DNA from: Undaria pinnatifida
Lineage: Eukaryota; Sar; Phaeophyceae; Laminariales; Alariaceae
Direction of reading: 5' to 3'
DNA: 64,000 bases
Assembly (NCBI GenBank): GCA_012845835.1
Contig: JABAKD010000005.1
Coordinates: 12,957,205-13,021,204 of the forward strand
Shown here: one piece after another, positions 45,601 through 57,368 of the stretch
How the letters are laid out: every line of letters starts with the position of its first letter
Numbering within the stretch: position 1 is the stretch's first letter
Translations under genes and position numbers: made by a program
Notes under the pieces: generated by a model
What the model was told of the DNA's origin: nothing
Seen by the model: the letters and a program-made list of their open reading frames with translations, nothing else
Database searches by the model: none

Positions 45601-48600
45601 CAACTTCTCTCTCCTTTTTTAGCACCTGAATGGTGCTGACCAGCCCCCCCTCAGGCCAAGGGGGGATACTTTCTGGTCAGTAGACCTTGCCTAGCTTAGG
45701 CGTGTCTACAATTATCGATAATTCAGGTTGAACACACCGACGTTGGTCAGGGATTTTTTCTGGGGGCATTGTGGACAGTGGAGCACCAGAGAGTGTAGTG
45801 TTGTTGGTAAGACACGATAGTTGATCTTGGTGGTGATTGACTGTTGAGGATCTAATGTGGTGTGTGAACGTTATCTAGATCTGAAGACAACTACTGTAGT
45901 AGGGGTTTCTACTTATCCTCTTCTGGATTCTGATGTAGGGATTCGGGGATGAAGTCAAGATCGCTTGCTTTCTTGTGTTCGGAGCTAATACAACAACTTC
46001 TCTCTCCTTTCTTAGCACCTGAATGGTGCTGACCAGCCCCCCCTCAGGCCAAGGGGGGATACTTTCTGGTCAGTAGACCTTGCCTAGCTTAGGCGTGTCT
46101 ACAGGGGGCATTCTTGCAGTCGTAAACGGCCGCGTTGTTTTGGGCACACTACTTTGAATGAGTGTGGGGTCGTTTTTGCAGTATTAATAGTACAAGTCCA
46201 CATTATTGGGACAAACTTTTCAAAATTAGTGTGGGGTCATTTTTGCAGCAGTGAAAGGCCACGCTATGGTGCAAAAACATCTGGGAAATAGAGAGGGGGC
46301 ATTGTTGTAGTCGCAAACTGCCACGTTGTTTAAACTACTTGGCATGCGTGCGGGGTCATTTTTGGGGTCGTAAAAGGCCACTCTTAGGGGAGAAAACTAG
46401 TTGGAATGAGTGGGGGGTCATTCTCGCAGGCGTGAAACGCCACCTTATTGAGTGAAACCTACCTTTAGTTACTGTAGGGGGTCATTTTGGCGGTCGTGAA
46501 ATGCCATGTCATGGGGTATAAGCTGCGTGGAAAGAGTGAGGGGGCATTGTTGTAGCGGTAAAAGGCCGCGATGTTTACGGCGAACCACTTGGAATGAGCG
46601 TGGGATCGTTTTCGCAGTCGAAAAATGCCACATTGTGGAGCAAAAACTACTTGAAATAGTGGGGGAAATGCCGCAATGTGGAGCAAAAACTACTTGAAAT
46701 AGTGGGGGCATTGTTGCAGTGGTAAAAGGCCAAGTTATTTACGGCAAACCACTTGGAACGACCGTGAGATCGTTTTTGCAGTCGAAAAATGCCGCGTTAT
46801 GGGGTGAAAGCTGCTTGGAATAAACGAGGCGACACCCTCGCAGGACTTTATAAAGGCCACGCTATTGGGAACACACGTGGACTTGAGGTGGGATTATTTT
46901 TGCAGTCGAACAAAACCACGCTTTCGAGGAAAAACTGCTTGGCATAACGTATTGGGGGGTCGTTTTCGCAGTCGTAGAAAGCTTCGGTTTTGGGGGAGAA
47001 ATATTTGGAAGTAGTGTAAGGTCATTTTGCAAGTCGTGTAAGGCCACTTTGTTGGGTAACAACTACTTGGAATCAGTGTGAGATCGCGCATGCAGTAAAA
47101 AGCCACATTAGTGGGGACAGATTACTCGGAAATAATATGGGGTCGTTTTTGCAGGTTTGAAGGCCACGCTATCGGGAACAAACTTGGAATTGGTGTGGGA
47201 TCATCTTTGCAGTCGAATAAAGCCAAGCTTTCCGGGAAAAGCTCGTGCTTGACATAAGGCAGTGAGGGGTCGTGTTCGCAGTCGTAGAAAGCCACGCTTT
47301 TGGGGAAACACTACATGGGGTTATTCTGGGTTCATTTGGGCAGTCGTGAAAGGCCAAGTTATTGGGTAAAAACTACTTGGAATCAGTGCGGGACACATAC
47401 TATGGAAGGGGTGCGTCATTTTCTTTCCGGGGTTCCTCCGTCGAGGAGCTCTATACCCGACCCTGGTACTGAATTTGAGAAAAATACAAGCGCCACCCGA
47501 TGAACATTCACTCCCACGGCCTAGGTATGCAGCAAAACATATTGAAAAACAAGGATGTGGAATTCCGACGACTTTGGGTTAACCCTTTTAGCACCGCAGT
47601 CCCGACGTGGGGACAAAACACTTGGAGTTAGACTACGATAGTTCTAGGAGTCGGAAACGCGTCGTAATGCCGAAACCGTTTCAGCCAAAGAGTGCTCCCA
47701 ATATTGTAGCGCGCGTCGTGGGGTTATGTATGCAGCAATACGCAACATGTGGTGGAGTGGAGAAAAACTACTTGTAGCAAGTGTAGGGTAATTCTTTCCG
47801 TTGTAAAAGGCCATAGCTTTTGGAATAAACTACTTGGAGTTGATGTGGGATATTTTTTTCGATTGAATAAAGCCGCGCTTTCGAGGAAAGAGCTACTTGG
47901 CGTTACGTAGTGAGGGGTCGTTTAGCAGTCGTAGCAAGCCACTTTTTTCGGTTAAAGCTACTTGGAATTTGTGTAGGGTCATTTTTGCAGTCGTGAAAGG
48001 CCACGTTATTGGGTGAACGAACACGTAAACACTACTCGGAATCACTGCGTGGGGGCATGAATGCAGTAATACGCAACATGTGGTGGAGTGGAGGCACACT
48101 TACTTGTAGTTAGTGTAGGGTCATTTTTTCAATCTTTAAAGGCTACATATTTTGGAATAAACTGCTTGGAATTGATGTGGGATACTTTTCGCAGTCGGAT
48201 AAAGCAACGCTTTCGGGGAAAAGCAACTTGACATGACGTAGTGAGGGATGGTTTTAGCAGTCGTAGAAACCGTGTTTTTGGGTAAAACTGCCTGGTACTT
48301 CGAGTTAGTATAAGATCATTTTCGCAGTTGTGGGTGAAACTGCTTGGAATCAGTGTGTGGGGTCATGCATGCAGGCCACATTAGTGGGTACGAACTACCT
48401 GTACTTTAGTGTAGTCATTTTTTCAGAGGTAAAAGGTCACAGCGTTTGGGGCCAGCTGCTTGGAATTGATGTGGGATATTTTTTGTAGCTGCAAACGGCC
48501 ACATTAGAGGGATAGGATTACTTGCATTAACGTAGTGAGGGGTCGTTTTCGCAGTCGTAGAAAGCCATGTTTTTGTAGATTAACCACGCGAAATTAGTGC

Positions 48601-51600
48601 GGGGTCACTTTGGCAGTCTTAAAGAAGGGGTTAAGAGGTAGTCGCGTGCTGCACAAGTACTTTTTTTTTCTCACCGGAATGTACTCGGGCTCTTCTCTCT
48701 TCCAACGATCAATCCCACCCAAGCTCCAGGCGAATCCGGCGAAGTCTCATCCGCCTTTTTGTGTGATATGTTTCGGCGCCCAGGTGTAATTGGCAAGGGG
48801 GTAACAGTTAAGCTATTATGCTATCACGTGCGAAACAAATTGAGCACACACTGAACAGCGCGCGCCCTGGCTACGAAACACGCACACCTGGTGTGCAAAT
48901 GAGACTTTTCACACCCCCACTCTGCTCCCAATCTGTTCGTTAGGAGCGTGGCCATGGCTGGGTGGGTAGATCGTCCGCTTCTGAGCATGCCACGCGTGGG
49001 TTCGAGTCCCAGCATGGTTGAATTCCTCCTGGGTTAAAAGGGGCCAAAAATATTATTGATTTCTCCAGTAGAACAGTCCTTTGCTAGGGGTTCGCCCCTG
49101 AGAGCAGTGGTAAGCTGTCGGGATTCGACGAACTTCAATAAATATACATCGAAAGCATATTTTTCGGGTTGTGCATAGAAGCCCTCCCCGTTGCGCTACT
49201 TCGGTCGCTGTGACGGAGTGGCATAGTGGATAGTGCTATAAAACCAACGCGCTCAGCACCCTGTTCCCACCCGGCCCTAAGCCCTCCAAATTGTCCTTTG
49301 GTGTATACCAATTCGCCGGCAGGGCCCACCAAGCCCCGTGGTCCCACACCGACCAGGGCCGCCAAAACCGAGGGTTTCCACCACACTGCCAAAGCAAAAA
49401 GTAATACTGTAAAAGTAGCTTTGCCTGGGTTAGGTGACCGATCGATAAATGAATGTTAGGGTCGGGGAAAGCTAATTGCGCACCGGGTGTGCAAGTATCA
49501 CTCTGCACACCCGTTAGTACACACCAGCATGGCGGTATGCAGGTGTTTTTTTAGTCTACTTTCCTAAGGAGGCATGCTTCCGTAGGGAGGCATCCTCTTT
49601 TTCTCAGGTTCCTCGCTTGAGAAGCTCTATATATTAATTACTCAACCACTGAGTTTGAGCCAAACACCGAATTTGAAAAAAAAAACGTACGCATAATCCG
49701 ATTAACAGTACCACGACTGGCTGTTCAGCTGATTGTTCGGCCCGTTCATTGGTTGGATAGTTTGGTGCTTGCTAGGAAATAAAATGACAAAACGTTAATG
49801 ATGTTCTGACACTGTTAGGTGAAGGATCCCCGACAGTCAGATTTTGTTCTGCCAAAAAAGCTACCCATATCGTAGGGCACGTCTAAGACTACTGCTTGTT
49901 GATCCTGCTGCTACTGCGACTGCTGCTACAGACGATGATGGTGCCAGTTGGTGGACATTCTCGGTTCGGTCCGCCAGAGCGTACACACGATCACACTGCT
50001 ACGTAGAACACGCGCGCACCTGGCAAATCCCGTGATTCTCCACATCGATCGGCGACGGAATATCGTTGAATTTGGGGTGGGAGTGGTACCACCCGACCAA
50101 CTGTTTCAGGGCAACCACGATCACGATAGCGACAACAGTAGCAGTATAAGTAAAAGCAGGGTCTGCAGCAGCAGCAGTAGTAGTAGTAGTAGTAGTAGCA
50201 GCAGCAGTAGCAGTAGCAGTAGTAGTAGCAGTAGCAGTAGCAGTAGCAGTAGCAGTAGCAGTAGCAATAGCAGTAGCAGTAGCAGTAGCAGTAGCAGTAG
50301 CAGCAGCAGTAGTAGCAGTAATAGTAGTAGCAGTAGCAGCAGTATTAGTACCAGCAGCAATAATAGTAGCAGCAGGAGGAGGAAGAGTAGGAGCAGTAGT
50401 AGTAACTGCAGCAGCAGTCGTAGTCGTCGTAGTCGTCGTAAGCATATATAAGACTCCGGGGTAATGAGTTAAGACGAAGCTAATTCCGGAGTGGTTAGAT
50501 TCAGTAAATGTCGTCTACACGTGGACCTTGTTTACAGACTCAATGTGACCTTTTGGATGAGACATGTCGCCGATTCATTCCAGATTCGTGAAAGACATAA
50601 TGGCGCAGGGTTCTCCGATCTTACACTTGAGTCTCATTTGTGAGGTCGATTTTCTCTTAGTACGGACGCCCTAAAATCCGGTACACCACTGTAGAACCAG
50701 AGAGATGGAGGCGTCGAGAGGGATAGGAAAAGGGGACGACCCCACCTGCAAGCCGGACCTCTTGATGGCCTGGCCAGCGTTGTGGAGCGACATGAAGTTG
50801 GCCTCCACCTCCGTTTTTCCCCTGTCCCCCTTAGAGCGTTCCTCCTCCAGGCAGGGTACCGCCGCCTATGCTCGCGCCCGAACAAAAAAAAAACGCAGCC
50901 GGGGTAAGGGGGACGGGGCCAGCGTGAGTGACCGCTCTGCACCGGCCGTTTTTCGTATCGACTTCATTTTTGCGGAGGTTCGTTCTTGTACAGAAACGGT
51001 CATAAAAAAAAAACACCACAACATTTGACACGGTTCGAAAAAAAAGCGAAACACGACAAAATATGTACCCCTGGCATTTAAACTACTTTAGTTCCTGTTC
51101 GGTACTCATCACTGACCTGGATATAGAGAACCCCTTGCTCCCGATCGTAACGTCCTGCTAGCACCCCGATCACTTCGGCACTGTCCATCATGTAGGAGTG
51201 GACATCCGCAACGAACTGCACGTTCGGGTGAACCTGCCATCATCATCGCCATCAGGGTGTTTGCGGGCTCGGTCTTTGCTTCGTCGTCGATTGATTGGTT
51301 GATTGGCCATTTGGTTAGTTGATTGGGTGGTCAACCCGTTGTCTCAGCCGTTTCACGATTGGCGGACTACTACAGGAGAAGGCAGGCTGAACGAGTCAAG
51401 GCTCTCATTGGTCTGAACGATTCAACTCTCCGATTCATCTGGGCCATTCGACACTGTGACGGGTTGACAAAATAACGGGGAAGTTACCGATTCGGTAGAC
51501 AAACGAACATCTAAACAAACGAGGCTACTATGCATACAGGTTCAAGAAGGTGGGTAGAAATGCTAGAGAGACGGAAGGTGTTTACGCGTTTAGGCCAACA

Positions 51601-54600
51601 ACGCGGGAAAAAAAATGCGGTGTGTAGGGCTGAAGCCAGATAGTTCAGTCATCACTACGTCGCCACGCCCATCAAAGAGAATCTCCCTACCCGGCCTACT
51701 CCGGGTCGTGGAACCTCACCTTCACCGCGAATGGCTGCTTCACGTGCTCGAAGTACCCGCCGACACCGCCGTACTCCTGTCAGGGCAACAGGCATAGGTG
51801 TGGCCTTCAAACTAGTGCTGGCATCTATTTAGGCACACCGGAGCGAAGCTTGCAAGTGTTGAGTGTTGAGTTGAAGCCGAACCCTTGATATTGAAGTCGG
51901 AATTTTGAGTTGAACTGGATTTACTTGTTGAATTTGGAGTTCCGATTTGATTTCAAGTTGATTTTTTAGTCCATTGTTTTTTTCAAGTGTGCACTGGGGC
52001 ACCCCTGAAAAATATAACGCGACACACCGCACCCCCATGAAGTCAAAACGAAAAACAAACCAGGGCGTTGTAGTCACAGGGCGAAGTATGAAAATGCCGG
52101 GCACATTTTTTAGATCTTAATTTTCACTGGCTTTTAGCAGTGTTGTAGCCTCCTCTCCTGCCTAGCGAAAAAGGCCTCTGCGGCGCGTCATTCTTTTTCT
52201 TTATGGGCGCCCCTTACTTTGCAGTTGAACTTGAAGTTGAAGAAATTAAGCTTCAATTTAGAGGTCATGTCGAAGTCAATATCGTCGGTGCTTGGCTTTC
52301 GATCTCCCGAAGTAACAAGATCTCACGCGGTTGGGGTGGCGTTTTGGTGTAGGCGACTACGTTCGAGATGCGATGACCGCAACATGTCGAATGACCCTCC
52401 CCGCTCGTCTACACACCCCGACGCACGTAGACATCGTCGTGGAAAAAAAAACAGCTAAACAGTTGACTTAGCATGTAACCTTGTTACTGCTTCATAAATT
52501 ACCGACACTAAAAATAATGCTAGCAGTTTGCTTCCCATAATTGCTTGAGAATGAACTACATTCAAATTCCAAGTAGGTGCTCAACAGCGTCGGTGAACTT
52601 GAAAAACAGGTTAATGGACTGCAAAGCGTGGGTAAAGTTGATAATCAGGCTTATTAGACTCAAGGGCGTGGGTGCAGGTCTACGAAGCCACTGGAAACAA
52701 CCCATTCACTGCAAAATCTAAGCAGCTTGTCTCCCAAAACGTGGACGTAGTTGAAAAAAAGAAGAAGTGGAAACATTTTGGGACCAATGATAAAAACGGT
52801 AAAACACATTGCGGCATTATCGCATCGCGTGAGTGTGCTGCAAACGAGCTTTCATGCTACCCACGTGTCATGAAACTCCCTGAATTTAGGGCCGACATCA
52901 AAGTATCCAACCCAAAAAATCGTAAGAGTGCTATAACCACGGAGTACTCAGTCTTTTTAACTTTTGGTGTTCCAGGTACTCGCCACTACTCAATCATCTC
53001 AGCTCCTGGTACTCTAGGTACCTACAAGTGCTCAAGTCATTTCAGCTCTTGGTACTGTAGGTACTGAGACATTCAAAATGAGCGGTACTCGCGACTTTTT
53101 CGCTGCGTATCACTGGCTGGCCAGTAGTCACGGTGTATGTGTGCGTTGTTGGTGCACAACAGGAGATCGAACCATGATAACATTTTCACGTCCACCGCAA
53201 CAATCAAACACACATCGTCGGACCCCACACCAGGTATACGAAGCATACAGCAGTAGCAAAAGCACTATCAATAGCTCATACATATAATTGCAAAGCCTAT
53301 GTTCCCCTTTTCGATTTGCTAAGCCCCCGGGACATCAGTCAATCGATTTCGAAGGGGAAGCTCGTATTGTATTTTGTGTACGGGTTCGTAGCCGCTTTAT
53401 GTTTATATTTGGCAGAAGTGCACCACATATCATGGGCCGAGGCCCCGGGCCAGGCCGCGAAAACGCGTGGGCCGTCTCATGAGCAGGCTGGACGTCGTCA
53501 TCGTAGCAGCAGCAGTGCACCACATATTATGGGTCCCGGCCCGAGCCGGCCCGTTACAACACGTGGTGGGCCGCCTCATGGACTGGGTAGAGCGGCCCAT
53601 AAAAAGCCCACATATCATCGGCCGCGGCCTGGACCTACCCATCAAATTCGAGTCGATGGGCCCCGACCCGGCCAGGCCCGGCCCATCGAATTTCCAGGTC
53701 CATCAATGTTTTCAAATTCTCCGCCCAGCCCGGCCCAGCACGGCCCATCACATTTTCAAAATTCTCGGCCCGGCCCGGCCCGGCCCAGACCATGTCAATT
53801 TTCAGATCGGCCAGGCCCGGCGCGGCCCGCACAATCGGGCTTTGACAAGCCCTGAAAAATGGTAGAGGAAAAAACTGCCGGGTACATTTTTTGTGGATTG
53901 GGTTGGCCTTGGGTAATGAATTTCGTCGGTTTCAATACTATTATTGTATACTTTCCTACCCAGCCAAATTTGGTATCTCGCAAGCACCCTGTTTGCGACT
54001 GTCGTCAAGTAGGGACGCACGCTACGGTAGAGGCTCACCAATCATTTTCTGAGAGGCCGTTCACTCGAGAGGGGGCTAGCTCTACACCTCGCCCAACACG
54101 AGGTCTAACGTAACAAGGGGAAGGGCAAACCCGCGAACAATCCCACGGCCAAGGTATTACACGAAAGACAATGGAAAACACAAATGTGGGTCCAACGGGT
54201 TCACTAGTTTGCCCTTTTGGGGCCCAAAAAATGCGATTAAAAAAAACGAGATGTATGTGCGGCCTTAGCGCCCGTCTAGTGTGAGCGCGCAGCAGGACGA
54301 GTAGTATCATGCTGTTGGTATAGCGTGTCGTGCAGCTCCTTGGGTTGCAATTATTATTAACGCAAACTAACCACTCCCAGAGCCTTCAGCTCGCCGTGCT
54401 ATTTTGTTGTCGGTGCGGTCATCGTCGACAAATGTTTCGTTCATCTTTACCTTTGAAGTCCCAAAAAGGGTTAAGGAGACCCGTCAGGCAGAACCTAGTT
54501 GACGAAAAAAAAGCCACCCCTGTCGTAGCAAGCTTTCAAATATTCTCTGAAAACGTTAGTGAGGTTTATTTAACGCCTTTAGGACTGGAAACCCTTCTTG

Positions 54601-57336
54601 GCGACAAACTTACTTGAATTTAGTATATGGAGGGATTTTGGAGCTCTAAAGGGGCTAAGGTTTAACCCGCCTCCCACAGCAAAAACAAGTCCGAGACCAA
54701 CGCAACAGAAGGGGGGTTATGTTCGTGTTATGTTGTTCTGGAGCCATTTTTAGCAGTGGCTCCGAGTCATTCGCGCGAGTAACAGCCCCCCTGTTCCTTG
54801 CGGTCATAGGCTTTCGTGCTGTATTCAATTTTCAATGTGAGTCCTCAATGGGATGGTTAGCTACGCTGCCTTAAACAAATCGCCCCACGTGGTTTTGTCG
54901 GCGAGGTACAGAGTCACCCACTCGAGTATGATAGCTCAGACCCGATATCGAAAAAGGGGGTACCCGCCCATCGCAGTCTTGATCTCGACGATTATCTGTC
55001 CCTAACTTGTCTGGCCCCAAATCGCGGGTCACGTCCTACGGTGTTACATGGTCGACTAGACACAAGCGGTGGGATTTTACCCTCAACTTTACTTCCAAAT
55101 ACAGGGGGCAGTCAGTACCCCGGTTTCAGAGCGCGAAATATAAGAGCATTCGGAACTCCAAGGGTGGCCACAACAATCGGCACGACCCCGTCGATACTAA
55201 CGTCTTCCGGTATATATTTCCCGCTGCAGGCAACAGCGGCGTGTACTTAGTTACCTGATGGAGAACTGCGCCCAACTTATTGGGGGAAAATCGCTTGGAA
55301 ATAGTGTGGGATGCGTTTATCAGTTTTAAAGGGGTAAGAGCGCTCGTTTCGGGTTTTTTCACAGGAGGCTCTTAAATTGGGGTATCCACTCAATTTTTTC
55401 GGTCCTGCAAACGTGGAAGCAAGTGTAACGGTCGGCGCTTACCTGCGGGGGGATCAGGGCTTTTTGGTTGTCAAGCCGTCCCGCGCCGAGCGTGTCTAGG
55501 ATATCATCCTGGTGCGTCTTTAGAGAGCTCCCCCAGCTCCCGATCGAGGTGCGGCAAGCGGTCCGACCCTGCGGCGGACACGGGAGGGGAATTTTTCTAA
55601 GGTTGTTTAGATTACGTCAGTTGTGAATGCGATCGTTCGAGTGGTTGATGCTCAACGTTACAAGCTGCGTGATACTTCGGCCGCGCGTTTTTACATATCC
55701 ATTCCTCTGTAAGGATTAGAGTCAGCGACTTTCCTGATACATATAATTTACAAGGGCTCCGCATGGGCGCCGGCATTCGCCGGCGCCCATGCTTCGGGTA
55801 GGGCAGGGCAGCACTTCGACAAGTTAAGGTGTAGCAGTCCGATTTGACATTCATCGAACTTTAAAGTAATGCCACGAGTTCAATACGAACATGAGAATAT
55901 GAAGGTCACAATTTGACAGAAAAAAAAGGCATATACAACAAAGAAGGCAAGGATAGGCGAAACACACTGTTGTCAAATACGCCGTCAAGTAAAAGTTGGC
56001 GTATGTCAAACAAAAATTCCAAAAAGAGTATTGAGAACCTGCTTCGCCTCTAGGCGAAACGACAGAAGACTTGGCATCAATGAGGAGACTGCACTGCTGT
56101 CCCCGTGGCAATGGAGGTTCGAAGTCGACAGGATGCAAAGCCGGTTTGCATCAGACGTCGACATGGGGCCGTGTCAGCCGGCGAGGTTTAGGAAGAAGAG
56201 CTGTGTTCATTATCTGAAGGCTGTCGCATTGATTGGTCTGCGTGGTCACGGGCGAGGAGGAAAAAGAATAAGAGGAGAGCGATTTCTCGTAGCGGCGGCG
56301 TTGTCTAAGATAGATGCGGGGGTGGCTTTGCTCGTACGGCAGGTTGGCGTAGCGCTTCTTTTCTGTTTTAACTCGGGAAGGCGGGATATGTGTATCTGCT
56401 GTCTTTGCTTCGCGGGTGCTTTGACGTTGTCGAAATCGGACGCGTCCCCTCAATAAATAATATCCGGAGTGCCTCTACCATGACGACTGCTGACAGTGCC
56501 GTGCGTATTTTCTACTTAGAAAATCAAAATACATATATACATTTTCAGGTAGCAGTATTTTTTTGTTTCGGACTATGCGCATAGCGGAAAAGGTCGATGT
56601 TTGGTATTTTACATTTCCGACTGAAAGCCTTGAGATAAAAAATAGGTGCAGACACTCTAGTATCTCCTTTCAGGATGTACTTCTACTGCACCAAAAATAA
56701 GAATTCTATCAATATTTTTTGCCTAGAGAGAAGAATGAACGCAAACAAATGAAAAGCTCCGGAAAAGGATAGGGGTGTGCTGCGTGTGGTAGTAATTATA
56801 TACCTTTGCAACATGTTTTTTTCTTCATGCCATTTATTATCCTCGCACCACTCTCGCGCTCCCTCCCAGTAGTAACTCAGATCCTGGGTCACATAGCGGG
56901 CCCTCCTCCCCCCTCCCCACTTCGGCACGTGCCTTCATTTTTATCGCGAGAAGAAGTCAGCATTTTCTTTCCTCGTCGACTCGCGTCGAGTTGTACCTAC
57001 CCACGCTGCTAGGCGCTCTCAGCAGTTGCTCCCTTCTTTTTTGTATTTTTGCAAGTAAAGTCAAATGTCATCATGGTGGGAATCGAACTCAAGGACAAAC
57101 AAAAGTTAGTAGTATTCAAGGGTAAAACCACTAGACCACCGCGGCGACCGGCTGACAATTGAATATAACAAAACAGGACAGTTGCATAGATATTACGTTC
57201 CCCGATATTGTATGATATTACGATGGTTGACGCCGCGATGCCCTGAGACGTGTTGACTGTGGTGTCAGTCAACATTATTTACTGATGATGGAGCCTGTCC
57301 TGTGACCACGGACTTGATTGTGCGAGTTAATGTGAG

Positions 57337-57368
<32 letters not shown>

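Noticed and set aside
48950-49019. Functional tRNA gene
   Set aside because: A and B boxes and the acceptor stem are present, but the anticodon stem is poor and the T stem is mismatched; a SINE head fits better.
49948-50451. Poly-Ser and poly-Leu proteins
   Set aside because: Products of the (AGC/AGT)n tract; only the 27-codon end of one minus frame is a real exon.
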